Assembly: GCA_963921425.1 (NCBI GenBank)
Contig: OY992836.1
Location: 6,463,825 to 6,527,824, forward strand
Origin: Dryas octopetala
Taxonomy: Eukaryota; Streptophyta; Magnoliopsida; Rosales; Rosaceae
Reading direction: 5' to 3'
Length of the DNA stretch: 64,000 nucleotides
Shown: positions 1 to 11,279 of the stretch, piece after piece
How positions within the stretch are numbered: the first letter of the stretch is position 1
How the letters are laid out: every line of letters begins with the position of its first letter
Notes under the pieces: model-generated
The model's database searches: none
Told to the model about the DNA's origin: nothing
Seen by the model: only the letters and a program-made list of their open reading frames with translations
Made by a program: the position numbers and the translations under genes

Positions 1-289
1 TTTGGTGAAAATTGAGGGACTATTTGTGATAAAAAAACCTAATATAAATGATGTACATGAACCAGGAGCCATTAGAGTCTTTTTGATCTTTGAACATCTC
101 TTTACCACGTACACCTTATTAAGTTACCATAAATAAGGGATGATGGCAGAGAAATATCCCCAGATCGTTCCACGTCCACCAAAATACTCCTGATTTAGGT
201 CTGCATTTTTGTCTTTAGGTGATCATTAAGTCTACTGTAAAATTTGTCTTATAAAATAATTCATTTAATGTAATTAGTATTAAAAAGAA

Positions 290-1805
290 GGCTCAAGTTC
301 AAAATTAACCATTAATTATTGGGTGTATTTTAATTGGGTCCATGAATAATAAAATTTTTTCAAATATATTCATAAACTAATATTTAAATTGAAAATTTAA
401 CTTATGTTAGATGTACTATGGGCTGGGATTAAACGCCCTCGTGGCAAATTATGACTAGGCACAATTAATGATGTGGCGCCAGCTCAGCATCTTTTCCCCG
501 AGAGAGTCTTCGGTGGGGCTGGAATGCCACTCACAACTCCCTCTCATTTTTTAACACCTGTCCAGCTGTTTCCTCTCTCTCATTCTCTTCAACACCACCA
601 CCCAACAGGCCAACACCCCCCAACACAACCCAGACCCAGCACACCCCCACGGCCCACCACCCTCCGGCCGTCCAACCTCTGCCACTTTCGTCGGCGACCG
701 GCCGGCCTCGCTTCCCCTCTCTTTCTTCCCTCTCCTGCACACTCCTCTCTCTCTCTCTCTCTATCTTCTCTTTTTGTTCTTCCCTCTTCTTCCCTCCCTT
801 GTCGCCAGTCACTTTGGGTTCTAAAACAGTGAGATGATGGGGTATGATAAGCAGTCTTCAGTGCAGAGTTCTTAGATGTGATGCAGGAGATGATCAGAAA
901 ATAGAGTGACGTAGTCCTAGTGATGATCGAAAATGACCCCGACCCAAAAGCAAGGAGCTAGCTATGGAGAAAATCAAAATCAAACTCTGTTATTCATTTT
1001 CCGTTCTTTGTTTTTTTGTTTTTTTGGGTTTTATAATTAGCTGTGAAAATAATTTTGGTAGTGTACAGAGGATCGAAGCTGGGGATGATGAGGCTGTTGT
1101 TTAATGATAAAAAGAGGGTCAATTGGTTGGGTGGAAGTTTGGTAATCATGTGGTTTGGTTGACCCATGGGTTTAATTTTTGCAGGTTCAGTGTGCAGTGA
1201 CTGTGTTACCAAGACTGACGATGCCTGGTCATGGCATTGATCCACCTTGTGGGAGAGTCCATTTACAATTTGGACTACAACGCCCTGTTGCAGATATAGA
1301 GAGTGCATCCATGCATTTGAAGCACTTAACAGCAGCTGCCAAAGATGCAGTTTCTGAAGGTGGTTCCATTCCTGGATCAAGAGCTAAGTTATGGCGTGGA
1401 ATAAGAGAGATCAATGCATGTATACCGTATAGTGGAGTTCCTCCTAACATAGAAGTACCTGAGGTGACTTTGATGGCTTTAATAACAATGCTTCCAGCTA
1501 CACCGAATCTTCCTCTAGAGGGAAGAATAAAAAGAGAAGATAAAGAGAGAGAAGGAGTCGTGAGTGGCATTCCAGCCCCACGGAAGACTCTCTTGGGAAA
1601 GAGATGCTGAGCTAGCGCCACATCATTAATTATGCCTAGTCATAATTTGCCACGATGGCGTTTAACTCCAGCCCTAACAGTCCATCTAACAGAAGTTAAA
1701 TTTTTAATTTAGATATTAGTTGATGGATATATTTGAAAGATTTTATTATTCGTGGATCCAATTGAAATATACCAAATAGTTGGTGGTTAATTTTGAACTT
1801 GAGCC
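290..1805. mobile_element. Mutator-like element (Pack-MULE) carrying a GRV2 gene fragment, copy 1
   Basis: Long terminal inverted repeats of roughly 260 bp: the left end begins GGCTCAAGTTCAAAATTAAC and the right end (1540-1805) reads as its reverse complement. A perfect 9-bp target duplication TAAAAAGAA lies at 281-289 and 1806-1814. The paralogous site without the element is at 21435-21443 (TAAAGAGAA). Long TIRs with a 9-bp TSD are the signature of the Mutator superfamily. There is no transposase. The interior holds a CT-rich leader-like stretch (560-830), a region ending in a polypyrimidine tract and AG acceptor (to 1184), and a host exon fragment. The element also occurs at the same place in unit 3, so it inserted before the unit duplication. 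Confidence 0.92.
1185..1520 (+). pseudogene. GRV2: Captured exon fragment of GRV2/KAM2 (DnaJ-domain RME-8 homologue)
   Basis: Open from the AG acceptor at 1183-1184. The conceptual product contains VLPRLTMPGHGIDPPCGRV, then LKHLTAAAKDAVSEGGSIPG, then VPEVTLMALITMLPATPNLP. I recognise these as a conserved stretch in the first part of plant GRV2, the large endosomal RME-8/DNAJC13 homologue that acts in vacuolar sorting and shoot gravitropism. Only about 110 residues of a protein of more than 2000 are present, with neither J-domain nor start. The frame stays open into the right TIR, so a transcript could give a short chimeric peptide ending near 1610. The reading frame is intact here, unlike in the copy at 42974-43312. 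I infer that it is a transduplicated, probably non-coding relic. Confidence 0.8.
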
Positions 1806-2596
1806 TAAAAAGAATCCCAATAGTTCACCTAATAGTCCACACACAGGTGGGTGATCACCTTTATTAAAGAGATGGTCCATGACAAAAGTGTCAAACAGGT
1901 TAAACAGGTTAGACGGGCACAACACGATTAAAACAAGTGCGACATGAATAAAAAATAGGCCGAGCTTGCACAAGCACAAAATGGACCTCACAACACAAGT
2001 AAATAGCCCGGACTAGGCTGAAGGTTAGCCCATCATATACGGCATGAAACGGACCAAGCACGAGACAAGCACAAAATAGGTCTGAATTAAGCACAACTCG
2101 TTTAACATTGTTTAATAGTTCCTGAACCTAAACCAACTTATGGGGGGAAAAGGAGTCTAGCTAACACATTATTGCAATTTCACAAGCTTTTGTCCATGGC
2201 TTAAATTACATATGCTGAATAATTATGGGAGAGACTAAAATAAAAGGGTAAACGCCAATTGACCCACCTTATTTACTCCTTCAGCAAACGCTTTGCTACT
2301 AGAAGTTTCGCACAATCACTCCTACACATATGTGGTCAACACGTGTCCCCTCCCCCACACTCTGACATCAGTCGCTGAAAAGTGACCTGATTTCTATCTA
2401 AATAGTGCTGAGAGTGAGTCTTATATTTGTTGTATTTATAGTGGTGCTGAGAGTAATATTATTGTACCAAATTAAATTAGGCCTAATCTTGATTAATTGA
2501 TTATTAATTTTTAGTTTATAAGGTAATTATTTATAAAAATTATACCAATGTCACTATTTTAATAAAATCTTTAAAAAGAGTCCAATTTTACATATA

Positions 2597-3179
2597 TGTA
2601 AATTACAAATTTGGTCTACTTATTTTATATCTTGTTCAATTTTGGTTCACGATCTTTTTTAAGTTCAATTTTGGTCCACTTATTATATACCTAGTTCAAT
2701 TTTGTTCCACGATCTTTTTTAAGTTATGATTTTAAATCCTTTTGATTATGAATTTCTTCAATTAATTATAATTGAAGAATAAGTTATATTTCATCATTTT
2801 TTAATCATATGAACCAATTTGGAGTATTAGAATCAAAGAGAATTGAAGTTTGGTGAAGTTTGAAAAATCTGAAAAATTTTCTAGAAAAATTGATAATTTC
2901 GGGTACCATACTTGGGGCCAATTATCTTGAGTGTTAGAACTCCGATTTGAATGATCTTTATATGGTTGTAAAGATGAGAAAAATAGCTTTAAAACAAGTA
3001 TATGTTTGCTGAATTTGACTGAGATTAGATAGGTCAAAGGCGGGACAAATTTGAGAAAACAAATCTGGACCTTTATTGAACAAGTGGAACAATTAGTGGA
3101 CCAAAACATAACTTAAAACATATCGAGGACCAAAATTGAACTAGGTATAAAATAAGTGGACCAAATCTGTAATTTTCTC
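2597..3179. mobile_element. MITE, long-TIR family, copy in unit 1
   Basis: Inverted-repeat element. The left arm (AAATTTGGTCTACTTATTTT near 2608) is matched in reverse complement by the right arm ending GTAATTTTCTC at 3179, and the arms extend over 100 bp. A 9-bp TSD TTACATATA lies at 2588-2596 and 3180-3188. The same insertion is present in units 2 (22249-22829) and 3 (44399-44983), so it predates all duplications here. TIR length and 9-bp TSD suggest a Mutator-derived MITE. Confidence 0.8.
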
Positions 3180-3321
3180 TTACATATATTCACAATAAAT
3201 TATCTTGATCTAATGCACCATTTAATAAAGATTAATGCACCAAAATTTCACACACAACACACAAATTTATTTCATTTCAAAGGTTAATGAAGTAAAGGAG
3301 ATATTTATATAAAAAATGTGA

Positions 3322-3871
3322 GAGAGGAAATTGCAGATTTGGTTCACTTATTTTATACCTAGTTTAATTTTGGTTCATGATCTTTTTTAAGTTCTGTTTT
3401 GGTCCACTAATTGTTTCATTTGTTCAATAAAGGTTCAGATTTGTGACTTTAAATCTTTTGGCTTGTGTTTTTTTCAATTATAATTGAAGTATAAGTTATA
3501 TTTCATCATTTCTTAGTCATAAAAACAAATTTGGAGTATTAGAATCTAAGAGAATTGAGATTGGGAGAAATTTGAAAAATTGACAGTTTCGGGTACCCTA
3601 CTTTGGGGTCAATTATCTTGAGTTTTAGAACTCCAATTTGAACGATCTTTATATGGTTGTAAAGAAAAAATGTATAGCTTTAAAACAAGTATATGTTTGC
3701 TGAATTTGGGTGAGATTTGATAGGGTAAAAGACAGGCCAAATTTGAGAAAACAAATCTAGACCTTTATTGAACAAGTGGAATAATTAGTGGACCAAAACA
3801 GAACTTAAAAAAGATTGTGGACCAAAATTGAACTAAGTATAAAATAACTGGACTAAATCTGTAATTTTCTC
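3322..3871. mobile_element. MITE, same long-TIR family, second insertion
   Basis: Related to the element at 2597-3179 (shared arms reading CAGATTTGGT, TTATACCTAGTT and TGGTCCACTAATTG). It is flanked by an 8-bp duplication AAATGTGA (3314-3321, 3872-3879). Units 2 and 3 have the uninterrupted site (22964-22971; about 45114-45121). It is therefore a younger insertion, specific to unit 1, placed about 140 bp from its older relative. Confidence 0.82.
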
Positions 3872-4330
3872 AAATGTGAAAATAGCCGTTGGATTCGATC
3901 AATGTCATAATTTTTAGAATTTTTTTTTCAAATTTTTCTGGATTTTTTCGATTTTTTTTTCTGTAGTTTAATTAATTTAAACAAATAATTAAAAAAATGA
4001 TGAATTTTGATTGGCCAAAAAACAGAAAGGACGAATCCTGATTGGCCAAACACATGGGCCCCGCGTCAATAGCAGCCATCTAACACCATTTCTCTCCTCT
4101 CTCTTCACGTGGGCCGGCCCGCAATTGATAGGAATCAGAATTAGTAATGTATATATATGGACATCACTAATTGGTATCAGGCCAAATAAGAATCACTCTC
4201 TCCGGCCCACTGTGAGTATTGATTTTTATTTTTGAGTCCAATAAATTGGAATTAAAGTCAAAATCAAGGCCTCACTGTAGATGGTCTTAGGACCAGTTTT
4301 GGATTGTTGTGTGGTGAGAAAAAGCTGTAT

Positions 4331-4510
4331 TTGCTGTGCGGTGATAAAAAGCTGTTGTGAGGAAAAACAGCTGGATGTTTGGTAAATTGTGTTTTTAAAA
4401 GTACTGTGAGTGTTAAATATCTGTTGTGCAGTGATAAAAAGCTGTTGTGAGGAAAAACAGCTGGGTGTTTGGTAAATTGTGTTTTTAAAAGTATTGTGAG
4501 TGTTAAAAGC
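4331..4510. repeat. 90-bp tandem duplication in a hAT-type MITE-like sequence
   Basis: Two adjacent copies with a 90-bp period (marker GTGATAAAAAGCTGTTGTGA at 4341 and 4431). The duplication is also present in unit 3 (about 45575-45760), but unit 2 has a single copy near 23408-23500. The surrounding GCTGTTGTGAGGAAAAACAG-type sequence resembles common plant MITEs, but I could not define termini. Confidence 0.75.
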
Positions 4511-5177
4511 AGCATTAAAGTGTTTGGTAAAATTTGATGTAGAAGTATTGTGGCTATGTATAATGACCAAAATGGACATGATGTTGTGACTTTGTAATTT
4601 TTTTTTTTTTTGTGAACTTTTCCTTTACTTTCCTATGTTGCGCCCCCGCCCCCCTTTTCTTTCTTTTTCTTTTTTCTTCCTTTCAGATTTTCATTCTTGT
4701 TGTTTAGGTATGATGAATTGTTTGGAGTACTTTTTGAATTTAGTAAATATTATTCATGTTTTCCTTTCCATTTGTATGAATTACAGTATTATGTACGTAG
4801 TTGTAGTTGTAGTAGTGGTATACATGCATGCTTAATAGCTTACTTTAATTCACTTTTAGTTGTTTTTGTTTTTTATGGATTCATTTGCTCTGTTTTTGTT
4901 TAGGTTATAGGAATGGTAATTTAGTTGCAGTACGTTGTATTATACATGCTTATTAAGTTTTTTTAATTCACTTGTAGTTGCTTTTGTTGTTCAGAAATTG
5001 ATTCATTTGCTCTTTTTTTCTTGGGTTATAGGAATGGAAGGGTTGAAGTTTGGTCATTGCTCGTATGGTGAAGATGATGTATGCTTGGCTTGTTGTTGCC
5101 TTTATATTGGATCCAAGTTCCCGTATAGGATTCCAAATTCCCGTATAGGATCTTGTCTCAATAAACTTCCTATATAG

Positions 5178-5375
5178 TAGGGGCGAAGCTACATGTGGGC
5201 CTGAGGTGGTCTGGCCTCCCTAACCCACATGTAGCTTTATGCATTTTTTAGAAACATATAAAAAATATTTTTAGTATTGTTTAAAAATTTTGGAAAATAT
5301 TTGTATAATGGTCCCATAAAAAATACATTTGAATTCTTGGCCCCTCCAGAAAAATATTTTCTAGCTCCGCCTTTA
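5178..5375. mobile_element. Small MITE with TAGGGGCGAAGCTA / TAGCTCCGCCTTTA ends
   Basis: Short imperfect terminal inverted repeats of 14 bp bound a 198-bp AT-rich interior. Flanks CTATATAG and CTGTATAT are a degenerate 8-bp duplication, which suggests a hAT-type MITE. Copies lie at 24135-24332 and 46387-46584 in the other spacers, so it is an old insertion. Confidence 0.6.
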
Positions 5376-6198
5376 CTGTATATGATTGGCATAAGAGATT
5401 CTCGTATAGATTCTCATCCGGACCAAGTGTGGATTATCTGAGTGTGAATACAAGAATCCCAGTAATTGGAGTCCTAAATGGCTTTTTGCAGGCCCATATG
5501 TTGCTTTTCACAAGGGCCATTCGACCACCCATTTGGGTGATTGATTGGTCTTTGTTGCATTTAGAACAATAACCGCTTTTACTTCGCCTGAAGGCATGAT
5601 GCGCAAGAAGCCAACATTTTGCCGTTGCCCACGTTAAGAGCAGCAGATGGGCCCCACGAATATTCAAATGGTAGTTAAGTACCATTCCATTTTCAGTACC
5701 ATATTTAGTATAGAGCTGACAATTCGTGTTCATTGGTCGTGTTTGTGTCGTTTCATTTTGTGTTCGTGTTTAGTGTATCATGTCATAATGGGGATCATGT
5801 CAAGAAATGGTCAATGCTAACTAGCTAACTTCATATCGAGCTCGTGTTGTGGTTTCATGTCGTGGCAAAATTGCCACCTCTAATTTAGTACAACTTTTTG
5901 TATTGTACCAAATTTGGTACCTCAATTTTCTCTTAGTTGGTATTGAAAATAGATTCTCCAAATTGGATATGCTCAGATAATTGTTTTTGGCACTAAATAG
6001 AGTTTAATTATTTGTTCTTATGTTTGTAAACATAATAGTTAATGAACGTGTTTCATAAAAATTACCATCTTATGCTTGGAATCTTCAATCTAGAGGGTTG
6101 GCTTGAGATCACGTATCCTAAATTATTTATTTGAATGGTATTATAAATTTTTTTTTTATGTGTTTAATTGGGATTTTTGACTTTTGAATTGCAGAGGG

Positions 6199-6229
<31 letters not shown>

Positions 6230-6862
6230 CCTGAATTCCGTTACTATAGATATGTTGATGAAACCATGAGGATGGGGAGGGATGATAAAGGCAACATTTT
6301 CATATTAGAGAGATCACAAGAAAGTTCGTTTTAAGCATCACGGCTCAGCTCATTATAAACTTAATTTCGAGTTCAAGATCATTTTTGGAGGGTGCATTCA
6401 TATTGATGTAATACTATAACTAATGTATCACTAGACAATTTTTGTAACCCACGTAGGCATAAGAGCACAGCTCAATAATCAGGGTGAAAAGCAAATAATA
6501 TGTTCTTCAAATTCTTAAAAGTTAAAAGAATGTTCTAATCATATACCTTAAGGGGTGAATAGGTTAAAATACAATTCTTTGATTCAATTTAATCTACGCA
6601 CCCAAACTCAAAACCTTTCAAGGTAGGTGCCTACAAATGATAATTGATAACAAGAATGCTACAAGTGGCTTAGCATATGAAAGAGATCTACTAATCCACC
6701 TAATGGCCAACAAATTAAATACACGAGCTCTAAAGATTATAGTCAATTTGATATGCATTATTCAGACAATAAATCTCAAAATACATTTCATCAACCAAAT
6801 TAGACATATATATATATGTGAATTACAATTAGCACATATACAAATATATATATATATATATA

Positions 6863-7262
6863 GAGGTAGCTTCTGTTGAGGTATACCTCAACTTATTTAT
6901 GTTGAGGTATGCCCTGTTGGGGCCCACATGAGTTGTTTTGTGTAGATCCGAACCATTCATTTTTTACATCTTCATTGATAGATCATCCTTGCAAAAACTT
7001 AGCCAAATCGGAAATCATTTACGTATCTAACTTTGATTAGATAAATGGACGAACTAAATATTTCGATGAAACCGTCTATTTGTTTTATCAAATTTAGATA
7101 GACAAATGATTTCCGATTTGGCTAATTTTTTGTAAGGATAATCTATTAATAGAGATGTAAAAAATGAACGGTTGGAATCGACATAAAACGACTCGTGTGG
7201 GCCCCAACAAGGTCATACCTCAACATAAATTAGTTGAGGTATACCTCAATAGAAGGAGCCTC
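6863..7262. mobile_element. 400-bp near-complete palindrome (MITE) inserted in an (AT)n tract
   Basis: The left end GAGGTAGCTTCTGTTGAGGT is matched by the reverse complement of the right end (GAGGCTCCTTCTATTGAGGT). The pairing continues almost to the centre near 7060: AAATCGGAAATCATTT on the left pairs with AAATGATTTCCGATTT on the right. Unit 3 has an uninterrupted (AT)n at the same place (about 49140-49160). A transcript would fold into one long hairpin. Confidence 0.88.
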
Positions 7263-8092
7263 ATATATATATATATATATATAGTTTATTCCATTGAACA
7301 AATTCGTCAAGCACATATTCACAACATATAATGTACGCCCCTAAAATTTTTTTAGAATTTATTTTAAAGTCATTTGATTTTTCTGTGATTTTTCAGAATA
7401 TTTCAAAATTTATTGTATTTTTGGTGAATTGTTTTAAACTATTGTTAATTTATGTAATTTATTTCAAAATATTCGAAACACTAGGAATTTACTTGAAAAT
7501 TGATGGAAGAAAATTGTGAATTTGAAGTCATAAAAAATACTACTGATTGAGATGAATTGATAGGATTTTTTAACATCTTTTTAGAGCTAAGGAGTATTTT
7601 GGTGAATTTTGTGATACTGTACGTTAGGGTTTATATAGACACATCAGACCAACGAGAAGAGACCATATATGGATGTGTAGCGATGTCAGAAATTTCCACA
7701 TGCTGACTAGTATCTCTTAATAGGACGCAATAGAGAAGATGACATGTCACCCTAGCCAGTTGGGGTGTTTTTGGTTGGCTTGTTCACAAATGACGTGCCA
7801 TGCAGCATGACCTGATTGGTCAGCTTCGTATGACATGTCACATATTTATGTGAAACAGCTCTAAACGGTACATTTTTGTGCTCTCTAACTCATTTTATTC
7901 AGCACGGGTATGCTAGATCTCCGCGTTGACCGGATTTGCCCAAAAGCTACCGGCGAAAACCTGAGACTTGAAAAACTATATTAGAAGTTTCAAAAGGCGC
8001 ATCCTACACCCTAATTATTAAACCTGAAATTTATACCCTAAAAAGTCTCTGGTACATTTCTTTTGTACCAATACGTCGTTTTATACATTTTA

Positions 8093-9137
8093 GGTGTATT
8101 CACGCTATTACTCTCTGAAAGTAACTTCGATTTTCAATTTGTCCCCTGAAACTTCATTCCTCCCATAGATTCCGTCAACTTTCTCTATTGGTCTGTCAAA
8201 AAAGCCTACGCGGCGCTAACGTGGAAGGGGCAATTAGGTCTTTTACATTAAAATAAATAAATACTTTATAAAAAAAAGGAAATAAAAAAATAGAAAAACC
8301 CCACCCCACCCACTCAGCCGCTGGTGGTGGGCCAGCGGCTCCTCTTTCCGGCGCAGCACCCCATCCCACTTCACCCAGCCACCAACCAGCCTCCCTTCCC
8401 TGTCTCTGGCTCTTTCTCCCTCTCCTTCCCTCTCTCTCTCTCTCTCTCACTCTCTTCCCCTCTCTCATTCTCTTTCTCTCTCTTCCCCTTTCTCCTTCTC
8501 TTTCTCAGTCATCTCTGCCCAGATCCATACCAAGTCGAAACCCAAAGTTGCTGACCTTCGGGTAAGTCACCGATTACGGAAGTCGTTGGTGGGGGGCCGA
8601 CTGCTTGGGTTGCCTCTAAACCCAGATCTGAGAGAAAGAGGGAAGGGGGAAAAGGAGAGTGAATGAGAGGAAGATAGAGAAAAGGAAATGTGAGGAAGGT
8701 GGGGAGGGGCTGCCAGTAGTGAGGAAATGTGGGGAGGCCGGTGGGGTGGGTTGGGTCGGGGTTCAGATGGGGGGGGGGGGGGGGGAATGGTGGGGTGGGG
8801 TGGGTTGGGTTGGGTTGGGTCGGGGTTCCGGTGGGGGAGGGAATGTTGGGGCTGTTTTAATTTTTTTTTCTTGTTTTCTTTTCTTAATTCAAATTTTAGT
8901 TTTTTTAATTTTTTTCATATATTATAGTTTTATAATAATTTTTTGTCCACATGGCGGGTTGTCAGTCCTGGATATTGGACACGTAGGTGTTATATCAGCA
9001 TTTCTAACGGTTGGACTAACGGAGTTGACGAAATATGGTATTTTGTAAAATTCGGGGGGCAAAGTGGGAGGAATGAAGTTTTAGGGGGCAAATTGAAAAT
9101 CAAAGTTACTTTAAGGGGGCATTGGCGCGAATAAGCC
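8093..9137. mobile_element. Mutator-like element 2, non-autonomous, copy 1
   Basis: TIRs of about 100 bp (consensus start GGCTTATTCGCGCCAATGCC; here the left arm has mutated to GGTGTATTCACG and carries a deletion near 8166). A perfect 9-bp TSD TACATTTTA lies at 8084-8092 and 9138-9146. The empty site is preserved in unit 4 at 55446-55454 (GACATTTTA). The interior (8300-8840) is GC- and CT-rich, with a leader-like pyrimidine run, a possible splice donor GTAAGT at 8562 and poly-G/GGGTT runs. It looks like a captured promoter/5' exon, but I cannot name a source gene. Confidence 0.88.
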
Positions 9138-9272
9138 TACATTTTATTCCTACCAGTTTGTGAGTTGTTAATTATATTTTAGTTGGACCAAATACGCGGA
9201 TTGATATTGATATAGTTTGACTATACCAGTACATAGAGGGTGAGCTGGGGCTGAATCTAGTTTTTATTTATT

Positions 9273-11279
9273 ATGTTAATAATTATAAACCCCCTAGTTA
9301 GAGATAAAATCTCTCATAACCTCCACCCAAAATCTAACTCTCTTATAACCCCCAATCTTACACTTAATATTTTCCTAAACCCCCTAGTCAACTAATACCC
9401 AGTCAACTTTGACTCCCCATATTTTAATTTTCCAGTTTTACCCCTTTTGTTTTATTTTCATTTTCAGCCAACTAATACTCTCTCTCTCTCTCTCTCTCTC
9501 GGTCTCTCCTATCTGTTGCCTCTCTCCCCTCTGCGTCTCTCTCTCTCTCCCCACTGCTGTCGCCGGCGCGTGCGCCGCCGTCTGGCGACGGTTGCCGGCG
9601 AGACCGGTCCCATCACACTCGCCTCTCCTTCCTCTTCCTCCCTATGCCCTCCACGTGCCGTGAAACTAAACGTCGACGCCAGATCGGGTCTAAGCAGATC
9701 TGAGCTCTCTCGCCGGCGATCCGTCAATTCCGGCGGCGACGAGGTGTCGGACCGGTTGGGTTCTTCTCGCCTCTTCCTCTTCAGTCTCTCCATGCCATTT
9801 CCTCACTCCGACCACCACTGGGCACGGCTTTTGCGAAGCTACAAAGCTGCGGCTTCTCCGACGGTTTTTGGGCCGATTCCGGTGGTGTTTTCTGTCGATC
9901 CAGGTATCAATCTTTGTCCCCTCGACCTGCTCTTGCTATTGGTTGGGTTGTTTTAACTCAAATCTTGGTTTTCAGGTTGGTTTGCTGCTGCAACCGCTAG
10001 ATCCGCCACTTGTGGCGGCGGGTTGGGTGTTTTCTTTTGCTGTTCAGCCTCCCCCGAATCCTAAAAGCTCAATTCGAGGTCCGAGAATATTTTTAGGTGA
10101 GTTCTGTAATTTTCTGTGTGTTGATTGGGGCTGGGCAGCCACCATGTGTGGTGGTCACCGCCCGACTCGGCCGTTGAACGATCAATTTTATGAACCCTGT
10201 TTGATTTGTTGAACTGTCTGGTCTTAAACAGGTACCTCGGCGATTAAAAAGTGCAACTGAATTCAACAAATTCAGTTTCAGTTTCTAGCTTAATTAGTGT
10301 AACTGTGTAAATTCAGTTTCAGTTCTAAAAAATTTAGTTTTACTTTCTGAAAATTCAGTTTCACCCCAAATTCAGTTCTAGCTTAATTATGTTAATCGGA
10401 TAGAAATGTGGGTTTTTTAATTGATTTATAAGTATATACAAATTTACTTAATTTATTGATTAAACAGTTTCAGTTCGTGAAACAGTTTCAGTTCTTGAAA
10501 CAGTTTCAGTTCGTGAAACATGAGTTTTAAATGAACTTTGAATGAAATTATGGTTCTGAAATATGATGAATCAAATTTGCAGGTAGAAAAAGATCGAGGC
10601 AGTGGCGACTGTCGTGTACTCGTCGCGCGTGAGGTGATCGGACGACGTTGTATTGTTGGCTACTCCTCTCATCTCAATGACTTGTTGTATTGTTGGTTTT
10701 TTTTGATAAGGTTGCTGTGTTCTTTTTAGTGAAACGGAATTCAGTAAAGGTGTAACTGTTTTAGTGAAGTGTAATTGTTTTAGTAAAGGTGTAATTGTTT
10801 TTTAATTAAGGTGTAATTGCATTTTAGTCGAGGTGTAATTGTTTTATCACTTAATTCAGTTTAAATAAGTGAATTCATAACTGAATTCTTCAATTTAGTG
10901 TAACTGAATTTCTGAAATTCAGTTTCAGTGTAATTGAATTCTTGAAATTCAGTTTCAGTGTAACTGAATTTTTGAAATTCAGTTTCAGTGTAACTGAATT
11001 TTTGAAATTCAGTTTTAGTGTAATAAAATTCAATTTCAGTGTTTGATTTTAGTTTTAGTGAAATATTGAGTTTTAGCAAAAACTTCAAAAAAAAAAAAAA
11101 AAAAAAACAGTTTCACCAAAATACAGTTACAGTGACGTCAGCATGCGTCAGCGCGCGTCAGCATGCGTCAGAAGGGTAATTTAGGATTATAAGTTTTAGG
11201 GGGTTTTGAAAGAGTTTATAGATGGGTGGGGGTTTAGATAAATTTTTTTGGTGAGTAGGGTGTTTAAAATTAGGCACTA
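9273..11279. mobile_element. 2-kb insertion, unclassified DNA element unique to unit 1
   Basis: Absent from units 3 and 4, where CTGAATCTA(A/G)TTTTTATTTATTTATTGG is continuous (about 51118-51142 and 55553-55580). Possible 9-bp TSD TTATTTATT (9264-9272, 11280-11288), though the target is a (TTTA)n tract, so the ends may shift. The terminal inverted repeat is weak (TAATTATAAACCCCCTA against TAATTTTAAACACCCTA). Inside, 9480-9900 is CT-rich then GC-rich with a possible GT donor near 9903. The part 10240-11110 is dense in CAGTTTCAGTT motifs. Its 3' part has GCATGCGTCAG repeats (11139-11170). Possibly a Mutator-like element; the source of the GC-rich part was not recognised. Confidence 0.65.
10891..11040. 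repeat. 30-bp tandem repeat, five units
   Basis: Unit AGTTTCAGTGTAACTGAATT plus TTTGAAATTC, repeated about five times with few changes. Each unit contains the partly palindromic GAATTTTTGAAATTC. It is open on the minus strand as a 10-residue repeat (YTETEFQKFS), which I regard as coincidental. It lies inside the 2-kb insertion 9273-11279. Confidence 0.9.

Larger units (their letters stand above)
50..9272. repeat. Inter-gene spacer block, copy 1 (unit 1)
   Basis: Long non-genic block that lines up base for base, apart from insertions, with 41810-51110, and over its first part with 21191-25252. The first 60 bases match the far-upstream end of the LecRK units (about 21150-21210 and 40400-40470), so another LecRK gene probably lies just left of the window. 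Elements separately listed fill much of it. The stretches 1815-2590, 3880-4330, 4510-5177, 5376-6862 and 7263-8092 are AT-rich, have no convincing reading frame, and are recognisable only by their paralogous copies. Copy 1 differs from copy 3 by an extra MITE at 3322-3871 and the palindromic MITE at 6863-7262, and it lacks the solo LTR found at 47792-48854. Confidence 0.85.

Noticed and set aside
5030..5180. Frame starting ATGGAAGGGTTGAAG, present in all three spacers.
   Set aside because: Short, no domain, and no better conserved than the surrounding non-coding DNA.
8659..9048. 129-residue Gly/Trp-rich frame in Mutator-like element 2.
   Set aside because: Formed by GGGTGGG repeats and a poly-G run; it is not kept in the copy at 49972-50972.
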